NCBI GenBank assembly: GCA_964648505.1
Contig: CAZYMI010000020.1
Span: forward strand, 1 to 33,884
Length of the DNA stretch: 33,884 bases
Direction of reading: 5' to 3'
Source: CAZYMI01 sp964648505
GTDB lineage: Bacteria > Pseudomonadota > Alphaproteobacteria > Micavibrionales > Micavibrionaceae
Position numbers and translations under genes: made by a program. Each line of letters starts with the position of its first letter. The first letter of the stretch is position 1. Shown here in pieces: positions 23,943 through 32,020 of the stretch. The notes beneath the pieces are model-generated. The model was given only the letters and a program-made list of their open reading frames with translations. It searched no databases and was not told the origin of the DNA.

Positions 23943-25498
23943 ATCTTCGCTGCCTTCATTTTCTCGCGCAAGAAACCTTCCACGGACGATAAGTTAATTC
24001 GTTCTTGCGTGGTTGTATTACGGTCGCGCACGGTGACTGTGTGATCAGCAACGGTTGTATCATCAATTGTAAAGCAGAACGGCGTGCCAATTTCATCTTG
24101 GCGGGCATAACGCTTACCGATATTTTGTTTGATATCTAAATCAACAGCAAAGTTTTCGCGTAACTCCATATAGAGTTTTGTTGCGATGATCGGGTGCTGG
24201 TCTTTGGCGGTCAGTGGCAATATCGCCGCTTTTTTAGGCGCGATTGCGGGGTGGAAATTCATGTACATGCCCGCGGGCCTGTTTGTGTCCACCGTGTACG
24301 CTTCGCACAATACGGCCAGCACACCACGGGTAAGACCTGCTGCAGGCTCGATCACATGCGGCATAAAACGTTCATTTGTCACAGGGTCCATATATTCCAA
24401 ATTCACACCAGAGAATTTGGTGTGCTGGGTTAAATCGAAGTTACTGCGATGGGCAATGCCCTCAAGCTCGCCAAAATCAGGGGCACTAAAAGGGAAAGCA
24501 TATTCAATATCAACCGTGCCTTCGCCTGTTTTGGCATAGTGCGCCAGTTCATCTTGGTCGTGCTTGCGAATATGCAGTGATGACATTTTTACGCCGAGTG
24601 AGAGCCACCACGCTTTGCGCTGTTCAACCCAAAAATCAAACCATTTGCGCGCATCATCAGGGTGGCAGAACCATTCCATTTCCATTTGCTCAAATTCGCG
24701 AGAACGGTAAATGAAATTACGCGGGGTTACTTCGTTGCGAAACGCTTTGCCCACTTGTGCAATACCAAACGGCATACGCACACGGGAACTATCGACTACG
24801 TTTTTAAAATTCAGGAAGATCCCTTGCGCGGTCTCCGGGCGCAGATAAGCTTTATTATCATCTGAAGCCGTGGCCCCCACGCGCGTATCGAACATCAAAT
24901 TGAATTGTTTGGGTTCCGTGAGGGTGCCAGGTTCAGTTGCATCGGGGCCCACAACTTGCTCTAAAGCTTCGTTATTTAAATTTGCTGCATAAAAATTCTT
25001 TATGAGATTAGAGGTAATTACTTTTTGCCTGCGTTCCGCTCCAAAACCAAGTTTTTTAAGTCGTGCTTCAACTTGACCTTCTTCTATCTCGCCTTCAAAA
25101 GCGATATACAATGCATGTTTGTCTTTTATTTTTGTTGGTTCTCCAGCATCACCACAATGCAAAAGCAATAAATGATCAGCTCTATATCTTTTTTTGGTCT
25201 CGCGGCAGTCAACCATCGGATCAGAAAATCCGCCCACATGGCCTGATGCTTCCCATGTTTTTGGGTTTTGAATAATGGATGAATCAACGCCTACAATTTC
25301 CAAAGGTTGGCCATCGGGGCCAATAGGGGGGGTTATCACCATTGAACGCCACCAAAGGTCGCGGATATTGTTTTTAAGCTCTACCCCCAAAGGGCCGTAA
25401 TCCCAAAAACCGTTGATGCCGCCATAAATATCGGACGCGGGAAACACAAAGCCGCGACGCTTGGCGAGGGACACAATATCTTTCATATCAACAGTCAT
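23939..25498 (-). CDS. glyS: Glycyl-tRNA synthetase, single-chain alpha2 type
   Basis: 519 residues in one chain, with the class II core: motif 1 region near GGINGFWDYGPLGVELKNNI, motif 2 FRNEVTPRNFIYRSREFEQM, a motif 3-like IEPAAGLTRGVLAVLCEAYT, and a C-terminal anticodon-binding domain (IAPKKAAILPLT through DDTTVADHTVTVRDR). This is the eukaryote/archaea/Bacteroidetes-like homodimer, not the alpha2-beta2 GlyQ/GlyS enzyme that most alphaproteobacteria use. An insertion of about 100 residues between motifs 1 and 2 contains a Lys/Glu-rich part. A terminator-like hairpin lies 24 nt upstream of its ATG. Confidence 0.95.
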   Translation of the reverse strand: MTVDMKDIVSLAKRRGFVFPASDIYGGINGFWDYGPLGVELKNNIRDLWWRSMVITPPIGPDGQPLEIVGVDSSIIQNPKTWEASGHVGGFSDPMVDCRETKKRYRADHLLLLHCGDAGEPTKIKDKHALYIAFEGEIEEGQVEARLKKLGFGAERRQKVITSNLIKNFYAANLNNEALEQVVGPDATEPGTLTEPKQFNLMFDTRVGATASDDNKAYLRPETAQGIFLNFKNVVDSSRVRMPFGIAQVGKAFRNEVTPRNFIYRSREFEQMEMEWFCHPDDARKWFDFWVEQRKAWWLSLGVKMSSLHIRKHDQDELAHYAKTGEGTVDIEYAFPFSAPDFGELEGIAHRSNFDLTQHTKFSGVNLEYMDPVTNERFMPHVIEPAAGLTRGVLAVLCEAYTVDTNRPAGMYMNFHPAIAPKKAAILPLTAKDQHPIIATKLYMELRENFAVDLDIKQNIGKRYARQDEIGTPFCFTIDDTTVADHTVTVRDRNTTTQERINLSSVEGFLREKMKAAKI

Positions 25499-25521
25499 TT
25501 TCTTCTTTTCTTTCTTTATAA

Positions 25522-25547
25522 AAAAACAGGCGTGACCGCCTGTTTTT
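25522..25547 (-). terminator. Rho-independent terminator, also immediately upstream of glyS
   Basis: AAAAACAGGCG (25522-25532) and CGCCTGTTTTT (25537-25547) are perfect 11-bp arms around a 4-nt loop, with further A/T runs on both sides, so it could function in either direction. On the leftward strand it lies after the repeat-protein gene (stop at 25569) and ends just 24 nt before the glyS ATG at 25498. Confidence 0.85.
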
Positions 25548-25568
25548 AAATGTGTTTCGGTTTAATAA

Positions 25569-26039
25569 TTACTGGTTGTTGAGGCGATTGGTTGTAAAAG
25601 TTCTTGTATTGCCATTTGGCCCAGTCTGAGTTGTCGTGCGGGTCCGTCCATTTTCAGTGCGGGTTACATCGCTTTTGGTTGTAATCGTTTTACCATTTTC
25701 AAGCGTGGTTGTTCCTGAAAAGCTGCGGCCATTTTCTGTTTTTTCAGACGAACGTTCAAAAGTTTGTGTTTTGCCATTCGGGCCTGTGCGCGTGCCGGTT
25801 GTGGAATAGCCATTTTCTGTTTTTGTACGTGTTTTATCAACTGATCCGGTTTTTCCGTTTGGCCCTGTGTAACTTTTTTTGATTGCAGCTGAACCATCTT
25901 CATTGCGTGTAACAGATTTTTCTGCAACGCCTCCGCGTTTAAATGTGCGCTTAGCTTCCCGCGCTTCAGTTGAAGGCGCGAATAACAAAGCAGTAAAAGC
26001 AAGAATAAGGGTAAGCTTTAAAAATTTTGATATAGCCAT
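25569..26039 (-). CDS. Secreted protein with 27-residue NG-turn repeats
   Basis: 156 residues. A Sec signal peptide (FLKLTLILAFTALLFAPSTEA) is followed by a basic segment and about four repeats of 27-28 residues, each built as T-E-N-G-x9-G-P-N-G-K/N-T-x-T-x-x, starting near NEDGSAA, TENGYST, TENGRSF and TENGRTR. The evenly spaced Asn-Gly turns and alternating Thr suggest a chain of beta hairpins or a small beta solenoid. Function is unknown; it could be extracellular or periplasmic. It follows the lipoprotein gene by 9 nt and is ended by the hairpin at 25522-25547. Composition is Thr/Gly/Lys/Arg-rich, with no cysteine in the mature chain. Confidence 0.8.
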   Translation of the reverse strand: MAISKFLKLTLILAFTALLFAPSTEAREAKRTFKRGGVAEKSVTRNEDGSAAIKKSYTGPNGKTGSVDKTRTKTENGYSTTGTRTGPNGKTQTFERSSEKTENGRSFSGTTTLENGKTITTKSDVTRTENGRTRTTTQTGPNGNTRTFTTNRLNNQ

Positions 26040-26048
26040 AACAATCTC

Positions 26049-26315
26049 CTATTTTGATGTGTCGGATGTTTTGGGTGTTTCAGAAACGCGAACAGGATTA
26101 TTCACGCCTACATTAGAAGGGTCTGTCGTTGTGATAATTTTGTAAAGTTTATTCGTACGAACATCGACCGCTGTACGTGTGCCGGTGGATGATTCCAAAG
26201 GATCTTGTTTGCTGATAATCCGGTTTTGGGTGTAGCCCCAGTCTGTACAGCTTGCCAGAAGCAGCGAACCGAGTGCCGCGCCTATTAACAAAGGCATGGA
26301 ATAATTTTTAGTCAT
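26049..26315 (-). CDS. Small lipoprotein of unknown function
   Basis: 88 residues from the ATG at 26315 with an AGGA about 9 nt upstream; a TTG five codons earlier is less likely. The signal peptide carries a lipobox L-L-A-S-C23, so the mature protein starts at Cys23 and would be anchored in a membrane. The 65-residue mature part is hydrophilic and Thr/Ser-rich (STGTRTAVDVRTNKLYKIIT) with no recognisable domain. It is the first gene of a two-gene unit with the secreted repeat protein, so the two may function at the same surface. Confidence 0.75.
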   Translation of the reverse strand: MTKNYSMPLLIGAALGSLLLASCTDWGYTQNRIISKQDPLESSTGTRTAVDVRTNKLYKIITTTDPSNVGVNNPVRVSETPKTSDTSK

Positions 26316-26332
26316 GAATGAAATCCTCAAGC

Positions 26333-26362
26333 TTGTAAAATGAATATAGGGTGGAATATAAC
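26333..26362 (+). promoter_or_regulatory. Candidate promoter of the GNAT gene, abutting its start codon
   Basis: TTGTAA (26333-26338), an 18-bp spacer and TATAAC (26357-26362) are followed after 5 nt (GCTTT) by the ATG at 26368. There is no Shine-Dalgarno at a usable distance, so a leaderless transcript is possible. Confidence 0.4.
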
Positions 26363-26367
26363 GCTTT

Positions 26368-26880
26368 ATGAGTGAAATGTCGAAACCTGTTCTGCTTCGC
26401 GAGGCGCAAGAAAGCGATCTTTCTGCGCTTCAGGCTTTAATTTTGAGCTTAAAGCATGATCCCGATCCTGCTTACGGGGCAAAGCTGATAGCCGAAAAAA
26501 GACTTGTATTACTTGCTTTTATAGACGCACAGCTTGCGGGTTTTGGTGTGTATAACCCTCAATCTGCTTATCCTTCCTTTTACCGACTCAGGATTCCGGA
26601 AATTCAGGATTTGAATGTTGCTCCCTATTACCGTCGTCAGGGGATCGCCACAAAAATGATGGACTGGTTTGAAAACCGTGCAAGGCAGGAAGGGCACGAT
26701 CTAATCGGACTTGGCGTAGGCCTTTCGCGTGAGTATGGAAATGCACAAAAACTATACACAACCCTAGGTTATAAAGCCGATGGTGCGGGGGTTGTTTATG
26801 ATGGGCAGCCTGTTCAGCCTGGTGATCGGCCACCTTTTGATCATCTCCTTTGCCTTATGATGGTCAAGTCGCTAAACTGA
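26368..26880 (+). CDS. GNAT family N-acetyltransferase
   Basis: 170 residues. Motif A is clear: IQDLNVAPYYRRQGIATKMM, with the acetyl-CoA loop R-R-Q-G-I-A, followed by the motif B element LIGLGVGLSREYGNAQKLYT and LGYKADG. The N-terminal LREAQESDLSALQALILSLK is the usual first strand and helix. The tail (DRPPFDHLLCLMMVKSL) supplies the final strand. The substrate is not predictable. It lies between the divergent lipoprotein gene and ppdK, with its own close promoter candidate. Confidence 0.88.
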   Translation: MSEMSKPVLLREAQESDLSALQALILSLKHDPDPAYGAKLIAEKRLVLLAFIDAQLAGFGVYNPQSAYPSFYRLRIPEIQDLNVAPYYRRQGIATKMMDWFENRARQEGHDLIGLGVGLSREYGNAQKLYTTLGYKADGAGVVYDGQPVQPGDRPPFDHLLCLMMVKSLN

Positions 26881-26936
26881 CCGGCATTCAATAGTAGTAG
26901 ATTCGATTTTTTAAAAAAATTTAGGAGCGCATGGTC

Positions 26937-29660
26937 ATGGCGAAGTGGGTTTATAACTTTGGATCTGAAAAAACCGAAGGTAAGCGGGAGATGAAAAATC
27001 TTCTCGGTGGCAAAGGGGCCAATCTGGCAGATATGGCACTTTTAGGCCTGCCGGTTCCTGCTGGTTTTACAATTACAACCGAAGTATGCACTCATTTTTA
27101 CGACCATAAACTTTCTTATCCGAAAGAGTTAAAAGCGCAGGTTGAGGCCGGCGTTAAAGCCATTGAAAAATCGGTGAATAAAAAATTTGGTGATGCAAAG
27201 AATCCGCTTCTGGTTTCTGTGCGCTCAGGCGCTCGTGTTTCGATGCCCGGTATGATGGATACTGTACTAAATCTGGGCTTGAATGATGAAACAACGCAAG
27301 GGCTGGCAAAAAAATCAGGTAACCCACGCTTTGCTTTTGATAGCTACCGGCGTTTTATTCAAATGTATGCCAGTGTAGTTCTGGGTGTCTCGCACCACGA
27401 TTTTGAAGATATTCTTGATAAATATAAACGCAGCAAAAAAATTGAGAATGATACGGATATATCAGCAGATGGATGGTGTGATATTATTGCTGATTATAAA
27501 GATCTTGTGAAACTTGAAACACGCAAACCATTCCCGCAAAATCCGCAAGATCAGCTTTGGGGTGCGATAGGGGCGGTGTTCAATTCATGGCAAACGCAAC
27601 GCGCTATAACATACAGAAAAATTAACGCCATTCCAGAAAGCTGGGGGACTGCTGTTAATGTGCAGGCGATGGTTTTTGGCAATATGGGTAACGATTGCGC
27701 AACAGGCGTAGCTTTTACGCGTGATCCATCAACGGGTGAAAATTATTTTTATGGCGAATATCTTATTAATGCGCAGGGCGAAGATGTTGTGGCAGGCATT
27801 CGCACACCGCAGCCTTTATCCAAAAAAGCGCGTGCCAAAGAAAAAAGCGCTATGCTTAGTATGGAAGAAACAATGCCTAAGGTTTACAAGCAACTTGCAG
27901 ATGTACGCGTAAGGCTGGAAAAACATTATCGCGATATGCAAGATATTGAGTTTACAGTTGAAAGCGGAAAACTTTATATGCTGCAAACTCGGACCGGTAA
28001 ACGCACGGCGGCAGCCGCGCTGAAAATCGCAACAGATATGGTCAAGGAAGGATTGGTTTCAAAAGAGGAAGCAATCTTAAGAATTGATCCGCATTCCCTA
28101 GATCAGCTTTTGCATCCAACCCTTGATCCAAAAGCCAAGCGCCATGTTCTTGGCAAGGGTCTTCCGGCATCGCCTGGGGCAGCATCTGGCCGTATTGTGT
28201 TTTCAGCTGATGAAGCAGAAGACATGGCAAAAGCCGGCATTGATGTTGTGCTGGCCCGTTCTGAAACTTCCCCTGAAGATATTCATGGCATGCACGCTGC
28301 ACGCGGTATCTTAACAACAAGGGGCGGTATGACAAGCCACGCGGCTGTAGTTGCCCGTGGTATGGGCAGGCCTTGTGTTGCAGGGGCAGGCAATTTGCGG
28401 ATCGATGAAAGCAAAGGCGTTTTATATGCCGGTGATGAAATCATTGAAAAAGGGATGCAGGTGACGATTGATGGTGGCACCGGCGAAGTTATGAAGGGTA
28501 AGCTGCCAACAATTGAACCTAAATTATCTCAAGATTTTGCAACCTTGATGCGCTGGGCTGATTCCGCCCGTCGAATGGCGATACGCGCAAATGCTGAAAC
28601 GCCCATTGATGCAAAACAGGCGCGTGATTTTGGGGCGCAGGGTATAGGACTTTGCAGGACCGAACATATGTTCTTTGATCCGACTCGAATTCAAAATGTT
28701 CGTGAAATGATTTTTGCTGATAACGCCCCTGATCGTCAGAAGGCTTTGGCAAAATTATTACCAGCGCAGCGTTCTGACTTTATCCAGCTTTTTCAGATTA
28801 TGCAGGGTCTTCCAGTGACGATCCGTTTTCTTGATCCACCTCTTCATGAATTCTTGCCCCATTCCAGTGCAGAAATTTTACAGTTTGCAAAATCTGCACG
28901 TCTTCGCGAAGAAGACGTTTTGCGCAGACTTGCCATGCTAAAAGAATCAAACCCCATGCTTGGGCATCGTGGTTGCAGACTCGGCATTACCTATCCTGAA
29001 ATATACGAGATGCAGGCCCAAGCCGTATTTGAAGCAGCTCTTGAAGCCGGAAAGGGTTCGGCAAAAGCTGTAAAGCTTGAAATTATGATACCGCTGGTGG
29101 CCACATCAGCTGAAATGAAGCGAATGAAGCTTCTTGTTGACGATATGGCCGCACGTGTTTTTAAGGCCAAAGGCAAAAAGATTCCCTATATTATAGGCAC
29201 CATGATTGAATTGCCACGTGCTGCGTTGCGTGCGAGCGATATTGCGCAAGATGCGCAGTTCTTCAGTTTTGGTACCAATGATTTAACCCAGACAACTTTA
29301 GGGATGAGCCGGGACGATGCAGGTGTATTTTTACCCGAATATGTAGATAAAGGTATTTTTGCAATAGATCCTTTCGCCAGCCTTGATATTGAAGGCGTGG
29401 GTGAAATGATTGAAATTGCAGCAACGCGCGGGCGTTCAGTCCGCAAAGATATTAAGCTTGGTATTTGCGGGGAACATGGTGGTGATCCGGCATCTATTAT
29501 GTTTTGTGAAAAAGTAGGGCTTGATTATGTTTCATGCTCGCCTTATCGCGTTCCGATTGCAAGGTTGGCAGCAGCGCAGGCAGCACTTCGGCATAAAATG
29601 CAGACAACATCGTTACGCATTGTTTCTAAAAAAAACACAAAAAAATCTAAGGCGGCTTAA
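26937..29660 (+). CDS. ppdK: Pyruvate, phosphate dikinase
   Basis: 907 residues from the ATG at 26937 (MAKWVYNFGSE), chosen over the ATG at 26931 because AGGAG lies 9 nt before it rather than 3. The N-terminal ATP-grasp domain carries KNLLGGKGANLADMALLGLP and SVRSGARVSMPGMMDTVLNL. The swivelling phosphohistidine domain has the catalytic H468 in GGMTSHAAVVARG. The C-terminal TIM barrel has the PEP/pyruvate site (FSFGTNDLTQTTLGMSRDDA) and the conserved Cys in LGICGEHGGDPASI. PPDK interconverts pyruvate, ATP and Pi with PEP, AMP and PPi, so the nearby ppa could help drive it. No DUF299 regulatory kinase is beside it. The CMP-kinase-like fusion gene follows after 3 nt. Confidence 0.98.
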   Translation: MAKWVYNFGSEKTEGKREMKNLLGGKGANLADMALLGLPVPAGFTITTEVCTHFYDHKLSYPKELKAQVEAGVKAIEKSVNKKFGDAKNPLLVSVRSGARVSMPGMMDTVLNLGLNDETTQGLAKKSGNPRFAFDSYRRFIQMYASVVLGVSHHDFEDILDKYKRSKKIENDTDISADGWCDIIADYKDLVKLETRKPFPQNPQDQLWGAIGAVFNSWQTQRAITYRKINAIPESWGTAVNVQAMVFGNMGNDCATGVAFTRDPSTGENYFYGEYLINAQGEDVVAGIRTPQPLSKKARAKEKSAMLSMEETMPKVYKQLADVRVRLEKHYRDMQDIEFTVESGKLYMLQTRTGKRTAAAALKIATDMVKEGLVSKEEAILRIDPHSLDQLLHPTLDPKAKRHVLGKGLPASPGAASGRIVFSADEAEDMAKAGIDVVLARSETSPEDIHGMHAARGILTTRGGMTSHAAVVARGMGRPCVAGAGNLRIDESKGVLYAGDEIIEKGMQVTIDGGTGEVMKGKLPTIEPKLSQDFATLMRWADSARRMAIRANAETPIDAKQARDFGAQGIGLCRTEHMFFDPTRIQNVREMIFADNAPDRQKALAKLLPAQRSDFIQLFQIMQGLPVTIRFLDPPLHEFLPHSSAEILQFAKSARLREEDVLRRLAMLKESNPMLGHRGCRLGITYPEIYEMQAQAVFEAALEAGKGSAKAVKLEIMIPLVATSAEMKRMKLLVDDMAARVFKAKGKKIPYIIGTMIELPRAALRASDIAQDAQFFSFGTNDLTQTTLGMSRDDAGVFLPEYVDKGIFAIDPFASLDIEGVGEMIEIAATRGRSVRKDIKLGICGEHGGDPASIMFCEKVGLDYVSCSPYRVPIARLAAAQAALRHKMQTTSLRIVSKKNTKKSKAA

Positions 29661-29663
29661 CTC

Positions 29664-30545
29664 GTGCCTGTTAAATCACAGCCTATTATAACGCTTGCCG
29701 GAGATTTGGGCAGCGGCAAGAGTACCGTTTGCGGACGACTGGAAAAAGCCCTTGGATGGGGGCGTTTTTCAACAGGAGTCATCATGAGGGATATGGCAGC
29801 CAAGCGCGGCATCAGTGTTCTTGATATGAATGCGCTTGCAGATCAGGATCCTGAAATTGATAAAGAAATTGACAGCGTTTTCAAATCTCTGGGGCAAACG
29901 CCAAAGCCGCTTTTAGTGGACAGCCGCATGGCCTGGCACTTTTTGCCGCAGTCATTCAAAGTACGTATGACCGTCAATACACGTATTGCTGCGCAGCGTG
30001 TTTTTGAAGATCCCGCACGCGTATCAGAAGCACGAGAGTCTGTTGAAGATGTTTTGAAGAACCTCAAAGAACGACAAGCACGCGAAAATGTGCGTTATAA
30101 AGCGACGTATGGTGTTGAAATTCGTAACCCCGCAAATTACGACTTGATGATCGATACGACCATGGCGCAACCCGATGATGTGACAGCCCTGATTATAAGG
30201 CTAGCCAAAGATTATTTTGATGGAAAAACACCTTATGCTTATTGGGTTTCGCCACAAAATCTTTTACCACTTCAGCATATTGATGAAATTGATAAACCCA
30301 CATTGCAAGAAGTGCACGCTTCAATCGGACGGCGAGGTTTTGATGTTCTTGAGCCTGTTGATGTTGTTGAGAGTGATCGATCCTATTTTATTTTAAATGG
30401 CCATAAGCGGGTCAGTGGCGCTTTGGTTTCGGGGTTGCCCTTTGTACCCGTTATTATAAAAGAGCAAGCAGCGCCAGCATTTCATGCAGATCATATCAAG
30501 GCCTGGCAGGAGCAACATAAATTTAAATTTTCAGCGCTGCCTTAA
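29664..30545 (+). CDS. CMP-kinase-like P-loop domain fused to a ParB-like domain
   Basis: 293 residues from a GTG start 3 nt after ppdK. Residues 1-200 form a P-loop kinase with Walker A G13-D-L-G-S-G-K-S-T. The order RFSTGVIMRDMAAKRGISVL, NALADQDPEIDKEIDSVF, LLVDSRMAWHF, ENVRYKATYGVEIRNP and YDLMIDTT matches archaeal-type cytidylate kinases (Cytidylate_kin2) rather than bacterial Cmk. Residues about 208-285 (VSPQNLLPLQHIDEIDK then YFILNGHKRVSGALVSGLPF) resemble the ParB/sulfiredoxin-like fold in which N/D-G-H-x-R contacts nucleotide. The joint architecture is unfamiliar to me. The role is unknown: nucleotide kinase, protein kinase or RNA-end enzyme are possible. It ends in the TTAA shared with the convergent HAD gene. 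Confidence 0.75.
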   Translation: MPVKSQPIITLAGDLGSGKSTVCGRLEKALGWGRFSTGVIMRDMAAKRGISVLDMNALADQDPEIDKEIDSVFKSLGQTPKPLLVDSRMAWHFLPQSFKVRMTVNTRIAAQRVFEDPARVSEARESVEDVLKNLKERQARENVRYKATYGVEIRNPANYDLMIDTTMAQPDDVTALIIRLAKDYFDGKTPYAYWVSPQNLLPLQHIDEIDKPTLQEVHASIGRRGFDVLEPVDVVESDRSYFILNGHKRVSGALVSGLPFVPVIIKEQAAPAFHADHIKAWQEQHKFKFSALP

Positions 30546-31195
30546 TTTAAAAAGCGCGATACTGCTTCCAGAAAATCTTTTTCTTCAAAAACGCTTAGTG
30601 TTGCAAAAGGTGATGCGGTATCTTTTAAATTCCGTTTGCGCTGAATAACAGGCATACCCGCATGGTGGGCTGCTTCAACACCCTTGGCATCATCTTCAAT
30701 AACCAGGCAGTCGCTTGCAAGTATTGTGGGATCCCCAAGCCTTTGAAGTGCTTTTAGGTAAGGATCAGGCGAAGGCTTTCGGTGTTCACAATCTTCTATT
30801 GTGATAAAGAACTTAAAGAAATGTTCTATCCCTTTATTCTCATAGGGCTTCATGACAGAGTTTCGCCTTCCATTTGACACAACGGCTTGTAGTATACGCT
30901 GTCTGTCAAAAGCATGAATAAGGGTTAAAACACCTGAACGAAAATCTATTTCTTTCACATGGGTTTCATACCACGCATCAATTAAAGCAAGGTAATCTTG
31001 TTCCGGCATAGAAAGCCCGCATTCTGAAGCCAAAAAATGCCAGTTCTGGGAACCGTTATTCTCGTAGAATCTTTGTTCGTCTTGCGGCCCCAAAATAATT
31101 CCCATAGGGGCAAGCGTTTCAACATGTTTGCGCCAGTGAAGTGTTGAGTTTTCAAAAATTGTATTATCTGAATCCCAGAAAACCGCCTTAATCAT
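30542..31195 (-). CDS. HAD-superfamily hydrolase
   Basis: 217 residues from the ATG at 31195, chosen because it overlaps the ygfZ stop by 4 nt (ATGA) and places motif I at the start: F-W-D8-S-D10-N-T. The cap domain is helical (subclass I). Motif II is the Ser in VVSNGRRNS, motif III the Lys in HRKPSPDPYLKALQRLG, and motif IV CLVIEDDAKGVEAAHHAGMP. These are the nucleophile and metal ligands of phosphatases such as phosphoglycolate phosphatase or beta-phosphoglucomutase; the substrate is unknown. N replaces the usual G in D-x-D-G-T, a tolerated change. Confidence 0.88.
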   Translation of the reverse strand: MIKAVFWDSDNTIFENSTLHWRKHVETLAPMGIILGPQDEQRFYENNGSQNWHFLASECGLSMPEQDYLALIDAWYETHVKEIDFRSGVLTLIHAFDRQRILQAVVSNGRRNSVMKPYENKGIEHFFKFFITIEDCEHRKPSPDPYLKALQRLGDPTILASDCLVIEDDAKGVEAAHHAGMPVIQRKRNLKDTASPFATLSVFEEKDFLEAVSRFLN

Positions 31196-31983
31196 TGAAT
31201 ACGCCTTATTTCCTGTCCCAGACACTTTAAGGGTGATGATAAATGTTCATCCTTTATCAACGCAAGGGCTTTTCTACCTTGAACGGAACGAAGCTGACCC
31301 ACAATCATCTCGCCGCATGTTATATCGGGCCTGTTTTCAGGGGCGTTTTCTTTAAAAATAAAGGCGCGCAGGTGCTTTTTACCCAAGCCACGATGATGCA
31401 TGCGCGCGGTTAATTCCTGCCCCACATAGCAGCCTTTTGTATAAGAGACTCCATGAAAATCAGGAATATTTAACTCTTCTAATGTGGATAAGCCTATATC
31501 GGCGTCACGCGACCCATCGGCAATACCAAGTTCAATACGCCTTTCATCCCATTGCCTGATAATGTTGGTGTTAATCTCAAAGGGGGATGTGTGGATCAGG
31601 CGATATCCCAGTTCTGGGTGGCGCGGGTCTTGAAAGTAAGTCACCGCTGAATTTTTTGGATTTGTCAGGGAAAGCCCGCAAGACAGTGAGGCGTTAAAGT
31701 TGATATCAATTTTTGCGCGCAGGCGATACCGTAATAAGGCATTAAATAAATCGTGTGCGCGATCTTTTTCAGTTACAAGAAGATAAGTGTCGTCTTTGGC
31801 CAGAATAAACAAATCATGTAGAAATTTACCCTGAGGCGATAAAAGACATGTATAAAGGGCAGGCTGATGTGACAGAAGCAGGATGTCATTCGTCATAAGG
31901 CCTTGTAAGAAAGAAAGCTGGTCTGGCCCCGATACAACAAGGACAGCCTGATTGATAGCGGTTATAGTATTTTTTTCTGACAT
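31192..31983 (-). CDS. ygfZ: YgfZ/IBA57 folate-binding iron-sulfur cluster protein
   Basis: 263 residues. The signature K183-G-C-Y-V-G-Q-E190 with essential Cys185 identifies YgfZ, the bacterial homologue of mitochondrial IBA57, which uses tetrahydrofolate to maintain certain Fe-S enzymes such as MiaB. The N-terminal FLQGLMTNDILLL and the GcvT-like fold fit. Length is somewhat shorter than E. coli YgfZ (about 326) but normal for alphaproteobacteria. It is divergent from a heptosyltransferase gene and overlaps the downstream HAD gene by 4 nt. An AAGG ribosome binding site is present. Confidence 0.93.
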   Translation of the reverse strand: MSEKNTITAINQAVLVVSGPDQLSFLQGLMTNDILLLSHQPALYTCLLSPQGKFLHDLFILAKDDTYLLVTEKDRAHDLFNALLRYRLRAKIDINFNASLSCGLSLTNPKNSAVTYFQDPRHPELGYRLIHTSPFEINTNIIRQWDERRIELGIADGSRDADIGLSTLEELNIPDFHGVSYTKGCYVGQELTARMHHRGLGKKHLRAFIFKENAPENRPDITCGEMIVGQLRSVQGRKALALIKDEHLSSPLKCLGQEIRRIQ

Positions 31984-32020
31984 TGAAACGCCTTGATAAA
32001 CCCTTTATCTATAGTAAAGC

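Noticed and set aside
24186..24539. 117-residue rightward frame inside glyS
   Set aside because: Antisense shadow; glyS motifs on the other strand are intact.
25499..25568. T-box riboswitch upstream of glyS
   Set aside because: Only a simple hairpin is present; there is no specifier loop or T-box sequence, and the space is too short.
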